Shown: one piece after another, positions 37,474 through 46,732 of the stretch
Numbering within the stretch: the stretch's first letter is position 1
Layout of the letters: each line of letters opens with the position of its first letter
Source: VXNE01 sp965116625
GTDB lineage: Bacteria > Pseudomonadota > Gammaproteobacteria > Pseudomonadales > Azotimanducaceae
Assembly (NCBI GenBank): GCA_965116625.1
Contig: OZ220717.1
Coordinates: forward strand, 4,340,001 to 4,404,000
DNA length: 64,000 nt
Direction: 5' to 3'
Made by a program: the position numbers and the translations under genes
The notes under the pieces: model-generated
Seen by the model: the letters and a program-made list of their open reading frames with translations, nothing else
What the model was told of the DNA's origin: nothing
Database searches by the model: none

Positions 37474-38991
37474 TCAGCGCAGGAACAGGTCGACTGCCGG
37501 GTTGCCCGTCTCCTCCCAGTAGCGATACCCGATGCGATTCAGGTAGGTGGACAGTCCCTCCCGGTCCGCTTCTTCCGCCTCGAAGCCGACCAGCACCCTG
37601 CCCCAGGCGGCGCCGTGGTTGCGGTAGTGGAACATCGTGATGTTCCAGCGGCTGCCGAGCCCGTTCAGAAAACGCAACAGCGCCCCGGGGCGCTCGGGAA
37701 ACTCGAACCGGTAGACCAGCTCCGGTTTGCTGCCGAAGGTGCGGCCACCCACCATGTGACGCACGTGCAGCTTGGCGGCCTCGTTGTCGGTCATGTCGGT
37801 GACGCGATAGCCGGCGGCGGCAAGGTCTTCCGCGGCGGCATGCCTGCCCTCGCCCGGGCGCACTTCCAGGCCGACATAGACGTGCGCCTCGTCTTCCGCC
37901 GCGAAGCGATAGTTGAACTCCGTGACGGAACGCTTGCCAAGCGTCCTGCAAAAGCGCCGGAAGCTGCCCGGCTCCTCATCGATGGTGACGCCGAGGATCA
38001 CCTCCCGGTGCTCGCCGAGCTCGGCGCGTTCGGATATGTGACGCAGCCGGTCAAAGTTGACGTTGGCGCCGCTGACGATTGCGACGTGACGGCGGGCGCC
38101 ATCCCGCGCATCGTTCTCCGCGTACTTCTTGAGACCTGCGACGGCGACGGCGCCCGCGGGTTCGGCAATAACGCGCGTGTCGTCGAACACGTCCTTGATG
38201 GCGGCGCAGATCTCGTCGATCGAGACGACCACCACCTCGTCGACACAGTCGCGGGCAATCCTGAACGGCTCCCGGCCGACCTGCGCGACCGATACCCCGT
38301 CAGCGAACAGGTTGAGCGAATCGAACGGCAAACGTACGCGCCGGCCCGCCTTGAGCGCTGCCGCCAGGCATTCGGAACCTTCGGCTTCCACCCCGATAAC
38401 GTGCGTCTCTGGCCGCAGGTACTTGACGTAAGCCGCGATTCCGGCGATGAGGCCGCCTCCACCCACCGGTACAAAGATGGCGTCGAGGTCCGGTTGCTGG
38501 TTCATGACCTCCATGCCCACCGTCCCCTGGCCGGCGATGACATCGACGTCGTCGTACGGATGCACCGGCACGTATCCCCGGCTTTCCGACAACTCGGCGG
38601 CATGCCGCGCCGCATCCGCGTACGTGTCGCCGTGCAGGATCACGTGCCCGCCGAGGTTGCGCACCGCATCGATCTTGATGCTGGGCGTGTTGCGGCCCAT
38701 GACGATATGGGCCCTGATGCCGAGCCTTTCCGCGGCCAGGGAGACGCCCTGGGCATGGTTCCCCGCAGACGCGGCCACCACGCCCCGCGCGCGTTCGGCT
38801 TCGGACAGCCGGGCCATCCTGTTGTACGCCCCGCGCACCTTGAACGAAAAGGCGGGCTGCATGTCCTCCCGCTTCAGCCAGACGTCATGGCCCAGCCGCG
38901 CCGAAATGCCCTGGGCGCGCTGCAGCGGTGTCTCTACCGCGAGGTCATAGACCCGCGAGGAGAGGATCTTCTTGACGTACTTCTCCAGCAT
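37474..38991 (-). CDS. ilvA: threonine ammonia-lyase, biosynthetic
   Basis: IlvA deaminates threonine to 2-oxobutanoate, the committed step to isoleucine. The 505-residue protein has the PLP Lys51 in FSFKVRGAYN, the SAGNHAQGV asparagine loop, the PLP phosphate-binding VGGGGLIAG and two C-terminal ACT-like regulatory domains (about 330-420 and 425-505). These mark the isoleucine-inhibited biosynthetic form rather than the catabolic one. It follows the alpha/beta hydrolase by 16 bp on the same strand. Confidence 0.97.
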   Translation of the reverse strand: MLEKYVKKILSSRVYDLAVETPLQRAQGISARLGHDVWLKREDMQPAFSFKVRGAYNRMARLSEAERARGVVAASAGNHAQGVSLAAERLGIRAHIVMGRNTPSIKIDAVRNLGGHVILHGDTYADAARHAAELSESRGYVPVHPYDDVDVIAGQGTVGMEVMNQQPDLDAIFVPVGGGGLIAGIAAYVKYLRPETHVIGVEAEGSECLAAALKAGRRVRLPFDSLNLFADGVSVAQVGREPFRIARDCVDEVVVVSIDEICAAIKDVFDDTRVIAEPAGAVAVAGLKKYAENDARDGARRHVAIVSGANVNFDRLRHISERAELGEHREVILGVTIDEEPGSFRRFCRTLGKRSVTEFNYRFAAEDEAHVYVGLEVRPGEGRHAAAEDLAAAGYRVTDMTDNEAAKLHVRHMVGGRTFGSKPELVYRFEFPERPGALLRFLNGLGSRWNITMFHYRNHGAAWGRVLVGFEAEEADREGLSTYLNRIGYRYWEETGNPAVDLFLR

Positions 38992-39007
38992 CCGAACGTG
39001 GTCGCTG

Positions 39008-39865
39008 CTACGCGGCCCGGCGCAGGATTTCGTCCAGCACGGGACGAATCTCCTGCAGGAACAGCTCCGGGTTCTCGCTCATGGGAAAGTGCCCAAGGCC
39101 CTCCATCGTGCGGTAGCGGGCACCGGGAATCATCGCCGCCAGTTCCTCGCCGAGGGCCGGCGTCCCGCTCCAGTCGTATTCCCCGTTCAGGATGTAGAGC
39201 GGACATTCACGGGTGTCGATGCCCGCCGCGCTGTTGCGGACGTCGTGATCGACGGAGTAGTAGTAGAGGTCGCCCCTGAAGACCGCGGGCGCACCCTGGC
39301 TGTAGACCCACGCCGTCTCGCGGCGAAACGCCTCCGGGCTGGTCGGCGCCATCATCCCGTACATGAGGTGCGCCTTGAAGTCGTTGCCGATCTCGGGGTG
39401 ATAAAACTCGTCGTTGTAGCCGCCAGGCGTGTGAGGCGCAGTCTCTAGGCCGATCAGCGCGCGGAAATCGGCGGCGTGGTGGATGGCGAGATCCACCGCC
39501 AGGTGGCCACCGATGGAACTGCCCATGTACACGGGACGGTCGAGTTCCAGCGTCCTCGCGAGGGTCACCGGCACGCGCATCAGGAAATCCTTGGTCAGCC
39601 TGTAGGGTTCGCGCCACCAGTCCTTCCCGGTCGGCGGGACCGACTTGCCGTGGTACGGAAGGTCGTACGCGATCAGCCGGAACTCCTCGCGCAGCCCCGC
39701 GTCTTCCAGCACGTGACGCCATTGGCGGCCGTCCGCGCCGGCGGTGTGCTGCAACAGGACCGGCACCCCGGACCCCGTCTCCTCGAAGTACACCCGGTAA
39801 TCGACGCCGTCGAGTTCGAGGTGCACGTAGCGGCCGACAGCCGCGTCAAATTGCTGTCCCGTCAT
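39008..39865 (-). CDS. alpha/beta hydrolase
   Basis: The 285-residue hydrolase has nucleophile Ser117 in MGSSIGGHLA, Asp in LNGEYDWSG and His in EGLGHFPMSENP, completing the triad, with the oxyanion region HTAGADGRQW. The substrate is unknown. Its ATG overlaps the stop of the preceding small gene (ATGA), so translation is coupled. There is no signal peptide, so it is cytosolic. Confidence 0.92.
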   Translation of the reverse strand: MTGQQFDAAVGRYVHLELDGVDYRVYFEETGSGVPVLLQHTAGADGRQWRHVLEDAGLREEFRLIAYDLPYHGKSVPPTGKDWWREPYRLTKDFLMRVPVTLARTLELDRPVYMGSSIGGHLAVDLAIHHAADFRALIGLETAPHTPGGYNDEFYHPEIGNDFKAHLMYGMMAPTSPEAFRRETAWVYSQGAPAVFRGDLYYYSVDHDVRNSAAGIDTRECPLYILNGEYDWSGTPALGEELAAMIPGARYRTMEGLGHFPMSENPELFLQEIRPVLDEILRRAA

Positions 39866-40335
39866 GCCGCGGGCTTGCGTGGAAGTACGTTGCCAGCGAC
39901 GGAAGAGCGACCACCGCTTCCTTGCGCGTCAGCGGTTGGGGAACATTCCCCGGCCGAGGGCTCCTCGGACCCGTTGCGCACCTCGCGCATGACTTCGACA
40001 AGGCGCCGGATGGCCGGGTAGTAGGCACAGTAGTGGCCGATATCGCCGGCGACGTCGAACCCGTGATGCAGGGTCGCCGGATACAGGTCCTGGTAGAAGG
40101 GCCTCGGGACCGACTCGAGCATCGCCTCCCAGTCCTCCTCGGGCGCCATGATAGCGAGGTCGCAGGCGGTTCCCCGGTACCACCGGTCGATCGAGACGAT
40201 CTCGCCGGAATCGACCACTATCTGGTACCGCCTGTCGCCGATCCTGAGGCGAATCCTGCTGTTCCAGAAGCGCGCGTGAATACGGAACTCCCCGTCGCCG
40301 TTCGCCCGCGCGCGCACCTGCTCCCAATCCAGCAC
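39862..40335 (-). CDS. hypothetical protein with a C-terminal tail encoded by a dispersed repeat
   Basis: This 157-residue protein (GTG start) has a beta-rich N-terminal half (FRIHARFWNSRIRLRIGDRR, YQIVVDSGEIVSIDRWYRGT) and a region MAPEEDWEAMLESVPRPFYQD. This is reminiscent of sterol-carrier-like lipid-binding domains, though I cannot confirm it. The last ~30 residues, low in complexity, are encoded by copy C of the dispersed palindromic repeat (39880-39965), which therefore inserted in frame and preserved the ATGA coupling to the alpha/beta hydrolase. Confidence 0.65.
   Translation of the reverse strand: MLDWEQVRARANGDGEFRIHARFWNSRIRLRIGDRRYQIVVDSGEIVSIDRWYRGTACDLAIMAPEEDWEAMLESVPRPFYQDLYPATLHHGFDVAGDIGHYCAYYPAIRRLVEVMREVRNGSEEPSAGECSPTADAQGSGGRSSVAGNVLPRKPAA
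39880..39965 (+). repeat. dispersed palindromic repeat, copy C (inside a coding region)
   Basis: The copy shows TGGAAGTACG, then CGCTTCCTTGCGCGTCAGCG and the palindrome GGGGAACATTCCCC, then GGCCGAGGGCTCC. It overlaps the 3' end of the minus-strand hypothetical gene, unlike the other copies, which are intergenic. Confidence 0.85.
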
Positions 40336-40456
40336 CGTCCTCTCCGGCCAGCCAAAGGTCCGATAGGGTACCCCACTACGGGGCGAATCCCCGCATTGCC
40401 GTGATTCTCCCGTTCACGTACTGTGGCCCGCGGTTCCATCCGCAGGGGACACTGCA

Positions 40457-41050
40457 TTGAGCCTCAGGATCGGCCTGGTCTCCGACACGCACATACCGGA
40501 AGCGATCGACTACCTCTGGCCACAGGTGTACGAGGCCTTCGACGAGGTCGACTACATATTCCACGGCGGCGACATCCACGAGTTCTGGGTGCTCGACACG
40601 CTGGAGAAGCTGGCGCCGGTCTACGCCGCCCGGGGCAACGGCGAGGACGGCTCCGGCGGCCGACCCGTGCAGCCGGAGGATCCCCGGGTCCGGGAAGCGT
40701 GGTCGTTCGACATGGAGAAACTCACGGTAGGGCTGACGCACTACATCCCGACAGAGGAGCGCCCACCCTACCTCACCGTCGCCAGGTGGGTGGAACGCTA
40801 CTTCCCCGACAAGCGGCCCGACGTCATCGTCTACGGGGACACCCACACGGAAGCCATCGAGGTCGTGGACGGCATCCTCTGCGTCAATCCGGGATCGCCC
40901 ACCTACCCGCACAACTACGACACCCAGTACGGCACCATCGGCTTCCTCGATCTCGACGATGGCAAGGCCGACGCGTCCGTCTGGCTCATCACGGACGGCG
41001 GGATCGAGCCTTTCGACTGGGATGACATCCCGCCCTGGCGGCGGCGCTGA
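40457..41050 (+). CDS. metallophosphoesterase, YfcE-type
   Basis: The 197-residue calcineurin-like phosphoesterase has all metal motifs: GLVSDTHIPE, FHGGDIH, ARGNGED and VYGDTHTEA. This is the compact single-domain fold of YfcE/MJ0936-type phosphodiesterases. The in vivo substrate is unknown. The start is TTG with AGGGG about 9 bases upstream. It heads a plus-strand run of five codirectional genes. Confidence 0.92.
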   Translation: MSLRIGLVSDTHIPEAIDYLWPQVYEAFDEVDYIFHGGDIHEFWVLDTLEKLAPVYAARGNGEDGSGGRPVQPEDPRVREAWSFDMEKLTVGLTHYIPTEERPPYLTVARWVERYFPDKRPDVIVYGDTHTEAIEVVDGILCVNPGSPTYPHNYDTQYGTIGFLDLDDGKADASVWLITDGGIEPFDWDDIPPWRRR

Positions 41051-41111
41051 CTCTCTGCTACCGCCACCCCGGGGGCTTGGCGAGGCGCGCCGCATTCGAT
41101 ACCGTGGCGGA

Positions 41112-42011
41112 ATGGATCGGCCTATGTCCGCGAACAGCGTCCTCAGCGGGACCGCGCGAAAAGGAAGTCCTCGCTTGAAGATGGCGGCCGCCGTCGTCCT
41201 GTGCGCGTACCTGGCCGCGTGCGACTCCGCCAAGGACATTTCCCCGCGCCAGGCGCCGGCCACCTCGCTCCCCGCCGTGCTCGTCTCGAACGGTGCCGCG
41301 CAGCCCGTGGCTGCGGCGGCGTGGCCGAATCTTCTGTGCGAACTGGCGGACGGCATCGACGGCGCTTCCTGCCACCTGGTCGGCGACAGCGCCATGGCGC
41401 TCGAACTCAACCACGCCGACTTCGAACCCGTCATCGCCGGAGTCGGTGACCGCTCCCGGGGCGGCGTGACCGCCCGGCGCCTGGCTTCCTCGGGGATGCG
41501 CGTCGTGCTCGGCAGCGGCTTCGTGTCCGAATTCAGGCCCATCGCGCCGCTCGGACTCCTGCAGATCGACGGTACAGTGGTGTCGGAACTGTCGAACCAC
41601 GGCTACACGCGGATCATCGGGCTGCGCGACGGCGCGCTCGACATCATCGGCCGCGCGGACTACCACCGGGGGCTGTTCACTTCCGCGATGCAGGTGGGGC
41701 CCGGTGTCGTGGAGCTCGGGCAACTCGACATCTCGGAGCGGGAACTCAACCTGCCGGCGCACTTTCGCGCCTTCGTCGCCCGGTGCGACGCATCCACGCT
41801 GGTGGGGATCACGCTGAAACCCATGCACCTTTACAACCTCGGCGGCGACCTCCTCGCGACGTTCGAGGCGGCCGGCATCAATTGCACCGAGGTCGCCAAC
41901 ATCAGCGGTGACCTCGAGGCCCTGCTCGCGGTCACGAGCGACGAGCGGACGCTCTACATCGGCAATCCGGATTCGCCCAAGGCCTCTCTCATCGCCTGGA
42001 AGCAGACATGA
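41112..42011 (+). CDS. lipoprotein, possibly phosphodiester glycosidase-like
   Basis: The protein has about 299 residues. A lipoprotein signal is seen in MAAAVVLCAYLAAC with the acylated Cys followed by Asp, which in E. coli-type sorting favours the inner membrane. The mature part (HADFEPVIAGVGDRSRGGVT, EFRPIAPLGLLQIDG, KPMHLYNLGGDL) has a pattern reminiscent of the NAGPA-type phosphodiester glycosidase family, but this is tentative. Starts at 41112, 41124 and 41181 are all possible. Its stop overlaps the next ATG (ATGA). Confidence 0.55.
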   Translation: MDRPMSANSVLSGTARKGSPRLKMAAAVVLCAYLAACDSAKDISPRQAPATSLPAVLVSNGAAQPVAAAAWPNLLCELADGIDGASCHLVGDSAMALELNHADFEPVIAGVGDRSRGGVTARRLASSGMRVVLGSGFVSEFRPIAPLGLLQIDGTVVSELSNHGYTRIIGLRDGALDIIGRADYHRGLFTSAMQVGPGVVELGQLDISERELNLPAHFRAFVARCDASTLVGITLKPMHLYNLGGDLLATFEAAGINCTEVANISGDLEALLAVTSDERTLYIGNPDSPKASLIAWKQT

Positions 42012-42775
42012 CGCTGCAACAGGTCGCGGACCTGCGCGAGGAAGGCGAGGCGCTCTACGGCCTGCTGGACACCCTCACGGACGAGCAATGGGCCATGCCG
42101 ACGCCATTCAAGAGTCGCACCGTGAACTGGGTGGTGCGGCACCTGCACGACGCCGACCGGTGGGCCGTGCTTTCCATCAGGGATCCGGACGCATACCGCG
42201 AATGGGCGGCCAGGTGGATCGCGGGCATCCGGGTGCATCCCCGGTATCCACGCGGCAGGCCGTTGCTAGAGCGCTGGCGCGCGGACTTCGTCAGGCTCTG
42301 CGACACGCTGGACACATCGGACCCTGCAGTGCGCATACCCTGGTTCGGACCCGACATGAGCATCCGCATGATGGCCACCGCGCGGCAGATGGAAACCTGG
42401 GCGCACGGCCAGGACGTCTACGACCTGGTGCGGGTACGGCGGCGGAATACCGACCGCATCCGGAACATCTGCTTCCTCGGCGTTCGAACGTTCGGCTGGA
42501 CGTTCCTGAATCGCGAACTGGATGTCCCGGCACCTGAACCGTATGTCCGTCTCGATGCGCCCTCGGGTGCGGTCTGGGAGTGGAACGACCCTTCCGACAC
42601 GAACTGCGTCATGGGATCCGCGGTGGAGTTCGCCCATGTCGTCACCCAGGGCAGGAACATCGCCGACTGCGATCTGACCGTCGTCGGCGAGACCGCCAAC
42701 GCGTGGATGCGCATGGCCCAGTGCTTCGCGGGCGAACCCCAGGAGCCGCCCGCACCGGGCGAAAGGGCCTGGTAA
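42008..42775 (+). CDS. TIGR03084-like metal-binding protein (mycothiol maleylpyruvate isomerase/DinB fold)
   Basis: The 255-residue protein has the N-terminal four-helix DinB-like domain: HLHDADRWAVLSI and METWAHGQDVYD provide the metal-binding His residues. A C-terminal domain (WEWNDPSDTNCVMGSAVEFAHV) is as in TIGR03084 proteins. Family members are thiol-dependent or unknown. It is coupled to the upstream lipoprotein gene. Confidence 0.8.
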   Translation: MTLQQVADLREEGEALYGLLDTLTDEQWAMPTPFKSRTVNWVVRHLHDADRWAVLSIRDPDAYREWAARWIAGIRVHPRYPRGRPLLERWRADFVRLCDTLDTSDPAVRIPWFGPDMSIRMMATARQMETWAHGQDVYDLVRVRRRNTDRIRNICFLGVRTFGWTFLNRELDVPAPEPYVRLDAPSGAVWEWNDPSDTNCVMGSAVEFAHVVTQGRNIADCDLTVVGETANAWMRMAQCFAGEPQEPPAPGERAW

Positions 42776-42811
42776 GGCCGCAACGGCACTCGACAGCAGG
42801 AGGAGCCAACC

Positions 42812-43693
42812 ATGCAACCAGGCCCGATCAAGCTCGGCATCGTCTTCCCCCACAACGAGATCGGCGTGGACCCGATCGCCATCCGTGACTACGCCCAGGG
42901 CGCCGAGGAACTGGGCGCCGACCACATGATGATCTACGACCACGTGCTCGGCGCGGATCCTGACAGGCCGGGCGGCTGGGACGGCCCCTACGACAAGGAC
43001 GTGGCCTTCCACGAGCCCTTCACCCTGTTTTCGTACATGGCGGCGGTCACCTCGAAGATCGTGTTCGGCACCTGCGTGCTGGTTTTGCCCCAGCGTCAGA
43101 CCGCGCTGGTGGCCAAGCAGGCCGCCCAACTCGCGATCCTGTCCGGCAACCGGTTCCGGATGGGCATCGGCGTCGGCTGGAACACCGTGGAGTTCGAGGG
43201 GCTCGGCGTTCCGTTCACGCGGCGCGGCGCGCGCCAGGCGGAACAGGTTGAACTGATGCGCCGGCTCTGGACCGAGGACAACGTGGCGCTCAAGGGCGAC
43301 TACCACACCATCGACCGGGCGAGCATCCTGCCGCGGCCCGAACGCCCTGTCCCGATCTGGTTCGGGGGCGGCGCGCCCGCCGTATTGCGGCGTTGCAGCC
43401 GGCTCGGAGACGGCTGGGTGCCCGTCGGCACGCCAAACGAGAAGTCACGGCAGGCCATCGCGACCATCCGCGAGGCCCGCGAGGCGGCGGGACTGCCATG
43501 GGAGGGTTTCGGCATCCAGGCCCAGGCGCAGACCCGGGGCGGGAATCCCGACAGGTGGAAGGCCCACCACGACCGGTGGCTCGAACTTGGCTGCACGCAT
43601 CTCGCCATCGTGACCCACTACGTGGGGAACGGGACCAACGTCGACGCCCACCTCGCGGCGGCGGAGCGTTACTTCGAGGCCGTGCGGGACTGA
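42812..43693 (+). CDS. LLM class flavin/F420-dependent oxidoreductase
   Basis: The 293-residue luciferase-like TIM barrel has LGIVFPHNEIGVDP at the N-terminus, VFGTCVLVLPQRQTALVAKQ and RFRMGIGVGWN. It matches the TIGR03619-type subgroup of F420- or FMN-using oxidoreductases. The cofactor cannot be decided, and F420 synthesis genes are not in the window. AGGAGGAGCC precedes the ATG. The substrate is unknown. Confidence 0.88.
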   Translation: MQPGPIKLGIVFPHNEIGVDPIAIRDYAQGAEELGADHMMIYDHVLGADPDRPGGWDGPYDKDVAFHEPFTLFSYMAAVTSKIVFGTCVLVLPQRQTALVAKQAAQLAILSGNRFRMGIGVGWNTVEFEGLGVPFTRRGARQAEQVELMRRLWTEDNVALKGDYHTIDRASILPRPERPVPIWFGGGAPAVLRRCSRLGDGWVPVGTPNEKSRQAIATIREAREAAGLPWEGFGIQAQAQTRGGNPDRWKAHHDRWLELGCTHLAIVTHYVGNGTNVDAHLAAAERYFEAVRD

Positions 43694-43743
43694 AAAGGGA
43701 CGCGCGACGAACGCCCGAACCCGCGAAGGCGCGTCTGGAAGCG

Positions 43744-45018
43744 ATGTCATCACCGCCGGAAAAGGACCATCCCAAGCTGGTGATGCTGGGAATGCTGCAC
43801 ATGGCGCAGTACTTCCCCGCCGCGTTCACGGGAATTGCCCTGCCCTTCCTGTTCCGCAAGGAAGGCCTGCCGCTCGAGATGTTCTGGCTGCTCGCACTGC
43901 CCGCCATCCCCCGCTGGCTGAAGTGGCTCATCGCCCTGGTCGTGGACAACTACGGCAGTACCCGTATCGGACAGCGCAAGAGCTGGATCATCCCGTGCAC
44001 GGCGATCGGCGCCGCCGCCTACGCCATGCTCGCCTGGATCCCGCCGGCGGTCTCCGCCGTGTACCTGATCGTCGGCATCCTGCTCGCCAAGTCGTTCATC
44101 ATGGCCGCCCAGGACATCGCCGTGGACGGTTACGCCGCCGAGTCGATGACCGACGCCGAACGCGCCACGGGCACGTCGATCATCGGCTTCCTGGGCACAC
44201 TGGCCAACGTCTCCGGCAAGGGAGTCGTCACGCTCGTGGAGACCTTTGGCTGGTTCAGAACGATGCTGGCCGCATCCGCCCTCATGATCGCGTTCGCAAC
44301 ACCCGGAATCGTCCGGCGTGAACCTCCGCCTCCCGCTGCGACGAGACAGCGCCGCGCACGCGGTGAGCGCGCAAGCCTCGTGAAGGCACTGCGCCGTCCA
44401 GAGTCGCGCTACATTCTTCCGTACCTCTCGGTATTCGGCTTCGGCGCGGGGTTCTTCGGCTCCATGCTCGGGCCCTTCTTCGCGGACGAGGGCCTCACGA
44501 CCACCCAGTTCGGCATCCTGTTCACGATCGCGACCCTCGCGGGCAGCGGGCTTGGCGCCCTCGTCACCCCCTGGCTGGTGGAACGCATCGGCATGCGCAG
44601 GACGGCGGTCATCGGTGTCGTCGCCCTGCCGGTCGAGGGCTGCATCTTCGGCGCCCTCGCCCAGTACCCGGGGCTGCCGGCCCTGCCCACGCTCACCTTC
44701 ATAGTGGCGGTCCTTGGATTCGTCACGTCGATCTACTCCTACGTGGTGAACAACTCCCGCTTCCGTTGGGCGTCGAAAGCCCAGGCGGCCACGGACTACA
44801 GCATGCAGTCGAGTCTGTGGAACTTCGGCCTGTGGGCCGCGGGGTCCACCGCCGGGTTCGTCGTGGCGGACGTGGGCTGGGCGATCTTCTTCCCCATCGC
44901 GGGTTGCCTCGCCGGAGCGGGGGGTGTGCTCTACATCGTCCTGTTCGACCGCATCGAGGCCATGGTGCGTCGTCGCGAGCGCGATGAACTGGAGGGCGCT
45001 GCCGTCTCGGCACCGTAA
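43744..45018 (+). CDS. MFS transporter, AmpG-like
   Basis: The 424-residue protein has about twelve membrane helices. The early motif LPAIPRWLKWLIALVVDNYG and AQDIAVDGYAAES resemble the AmpG/acetyl-CoA-transporter branch of the major facilitator superfamily. E. coli AmpG imports muropeptides; the substrate here is unknown. ATG 43744 is chosen; the long upstream open frame reads through the LLM gene in another frame. Confidence 0.85.
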   Translation: MSSPPEKDHPKLVMLGMLHMAQYFPAAFTGIALPFLFRKEGLPLEMFWLLALPAIPRWLKWLIALVVDNYGSTRIGQRKSWIIPCTAIGAAAYAMLAWIPPAVSAVYLIVGILLAKSFIMAAQDIAVDGYAAESMTDAERATGTSIIGFLGTLANVSGKGVVTLVETFGWFRTMLAASALMIAFATPGIVRREPPPPAATRQRRARGERASLVKALRRPESRYILPYLSVFGFGAGFFGSMLGPFFADEGLTTTQFGILFTIATLAGSGLGALVTPWLVERIGMRRTAVIGVVALPVEGCIFGALAQYPGLPALPTLTFIVAVLGFVTSIYSYVVNNSRFRWASKAQAATDYSMQSSLWNFGLWAAGSTAGFVVADVGWAIFFPIAGCLAGAGGVLYIVLFDRIEAMVRRRERDELEGAAVSAP

Positions 45019-45079
45019 ACCACGAGGGCGTCTTCGCAGCCGAGCCCAACCCGCTTCCTGATCAATTCCGCAAGACAGA

Positions 45080-45107
45080 TTGACGGTGCTCGCCAACCGG
45101 ATAGAAT
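45080..45107 (+). promoter_or_regulatory. sigma70-like promoter and operator-like site of vapBC
   Basis: TTGACG (45080-45085) and TAGAAT (45102-45107) lie 16 bp apart, about 27 bp before vapB. ATCATG elements and the palindrome ATCATGAT just downstream could be the VapB operator. Confidence 0.55.
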
Positions 45108-45133
45108 GCCATCATGTTGCTTGATCCTACATC

Positions 45134-45382
45134 ATGATACGTACGCAGATTCAACTCACCGAGGAGCAATTGACAGGGCTCAGGCGTCTCGCACGCGAAG
45201 AGGAACGTTCGGTAGCGGACCTGGTACGGGAGAGTGTCGCAGAGTACCTGGTCCACCATCCGCGAGTGGACCGCGCCGAACGCGTGCGCCGGGCTCGCAG
45301 CCTGGTTGGACGCTACCGCTCGGATTGCCCCGATCTCGCCGAGCGTCACGACCGCCACCTCGACGACGCCTTCGACCATTGA
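45134..45382 (+). CDS. vapB: ribbon-helix-helix antitoxin of VapBC type
   Basis: This 82-residue protein starts MIRTQIQLTEEQLTGLRRLA, an RHH/CopG DNA-binding domain in its first ~45 residues. The charged C-terminal tail would wrap the toxin. Its stop overlaps the toxin start (TTGA). It would repress its own promoter and neutralise the PIN toxin. Confidence 0.88.
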   Translation: MIRTQIQLTEEQLTGLRRLAREEERSVADLVRESVAEYLVHHPRVDRAERVRRARSLVGRYRSDCPDLAERHDRHLDDAFDH

Positions 45383-45783
45383 GCCTGTTCGTCGACACGT
45401 CGGCCATCCTCGCCATCATCGACGCGGACCAGCCCCGGCACCGGGATGTCGTGGACGCGTTCGACTCGGCAATCGACGCCGGTGATCCGCTGTATACGTC
45501 GAACTATGTGCTCGTGGAGACTTTCGCGCTTGTGCAACGCCGCCTGGGTCTGGCCGCATCGCGCGACCTTGCGGTGTCGTTCGTCCCGCTGCTCAATACC
45601 CTGTGGGTGGACGAGTCGATCCACCAGACCGCCCTGTCGGCGCTTCTGGCAGCCGGTCCGCGCAGCCTCTCGCTCGTTGACTGCACCAGTTTCGAAATCA
45701 TGCGCCGGCACGGACTCACCCAGGCACTCGCGCTGGATCGCGACTTCCAGCTACAGGGCTTCCAGGTTGCGCCAGCTGGATGA
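45379..45783 (+). CDS. vapC: PIN-domain ribonuclease toxin (VapC)
   Basis: The 134-residue PIN domain has the acidic Mg-binding residues Asp5 (FVDTSAI), Glu in NYVLVETFAL, Asp in SLVDCTSFE and Asp in LALDRDFQ. VapC toxins cleave tRNA or rRNA to arrest growth. The start is TTG overlapping vapB by 4 bp. Its 3' end overlaps the convergent glutathione-synthase-like gene by 33 bp. Confidence 0.9.
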   Translation: MSLFVDTSAILAIIDADQPRHRDVVDAFDSAIDAGDPLYTSNYVLVETFALVQRRLGLAASRDLAVSFVPLLNTLWVDESIHQTALSALLAAGPRSLSLVDCTSFEIMRRHGLTQALALDRDFQLQGFQVAPAG

Positions 45784-46656
45784 ATCCCGGTCCAGCACTT
45801 CCACCACGGCCGGCGCGGGATCGACGCCGGTAAGCCGCTCCAGCGTACCCAGGCCCCCCGGATTCGCCACGTTCGCTTCCAGCACGTAAGGCGCCGCCAG
45901 GTCGATGCCGGCGAACCGGGCGCCGCGCGAATGCAGGTGCGCGACGACCTTTCGGACCAGGGCCGTTTCAGCCGCGTCGAGTTCCGTACTGCGCGCGACC
46001 GCCCCGGTGGCCAGGTTGCCCCCGGTCTTGGCGTAGGCGCCGATGATCCCCCCACCGGCGACAATCACCCGTTTCTCGTTGCGCTCCGCCTGCTCCACGT
46101 AGCGCTGCAGAAGGCAGTACCGTCCGGCGCCGCGGCCCGTGAGGTGCTCGAAGACGGCACGACAGTGGAAGTCGTCCGCACTGAGCAGGAACACGTCGCG
46201 GCCGAAACTCCCGGCGGTCGGCTTGACCACCCAGCGTCCGCCATGGGAAACGATCTCCATAAGAGCGTCGACATCGGCGCTGGCATGCGTCTCGGGGCCG
46301 AACTCCGCCAGGTCGAACTTGCCATGCAGGTACACGAGGGCGCCCGCGGTGTTGACGAATCGCGCCTGGTCCAGCGTGTTCAGCATCTGCATGCGATCGA
46401 GAAAGGTCTCCCGCGCGCCGAGCCCGACAATCCAGACCAGGTCGAACGGTGCCAGCGGAACCAGGCCCCCCCGGGCATCGCACGCCGCCACGCCGTCCGC
46501 CGTCAGCGCAAGCGTTTCGTGATAGAGCACCGCAACGCCCCAGCCCGCAGCTTCGAACGCGGCGGGCAGACGCTCGCGATTGTCGTTCGCGGAGTCTCCG
46601 GGAGCGGCGAGGAATGCGATGCGTTTCAACCTGTCGTCACCTCGGACGGATTGCAT
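45751..46656 (-). CDS. glutathione synthase-like ATP-grasp protein
   Basis: The ~301-residue protein has a PreATP-grasp N-terminus and an ATP-grasp domain: GGRWVVKPTAGSFGRDVFLL (phosphate/lysine), CLLQRYVEQAERNEKRVIV, and the metal site GIDLAAPYVLEANVANPGG. It resembles prokaryotic glutathione synthetase (gshB), joining Gly to gamma-Glu-Cys, but it is more diverged than an orthologue would be, so another peptide-ligase role is possible. A start at 46674 is also open. Confidence 0.75.
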   Translation of the reverse strand: MQSVRGDDRLKRIAFLAAPGDSANDNRERLPAAFEAAGWGVAVLYHETLALTADGVAACDARGGLVPLAPFDLVWIVGLGARETFLDRMQMLNTLDQARFVNTAGALVYLHGKFDLAEFGPETHASADVDALMEIVSHGGRWVVKPTAGSFGRDVFLLSADDFHCRAVFEHLTGRGAGRYCLLQRYVEQAERNEKRVIVAGGGIIGAYAKTGGNLATGAVARSTELDAAETALVRKVVAHLHSRGARFAGIDLAAPYVLEANVANPGGLGTLERLTGVDPAPAVVEVLDRDSSSWRNLEAL

Positions 46657-46699
46657 GAAACGCGCGAACACCACCGTTCCGGCCCTCCCGGAGCCGCGA

Positions 46700-46726
46700 T
46701 TGACACTCGGGAATTTGCGTTACACT
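46700..46726 (+). promoter_or_regulatory. promoter of nadA, possibly giving a leaderless mRNA
   Basis: A perfect TTGACA (46700-46705) is followed after 15 bp by TACACT (46721-46726). The expected transcription start, about 7 bp on, coincides with the nadA ATG at 46733, so the message may lack a 5' leader. Confidence 0.55.
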
Positions 46727-46732
46727 CGGCGT

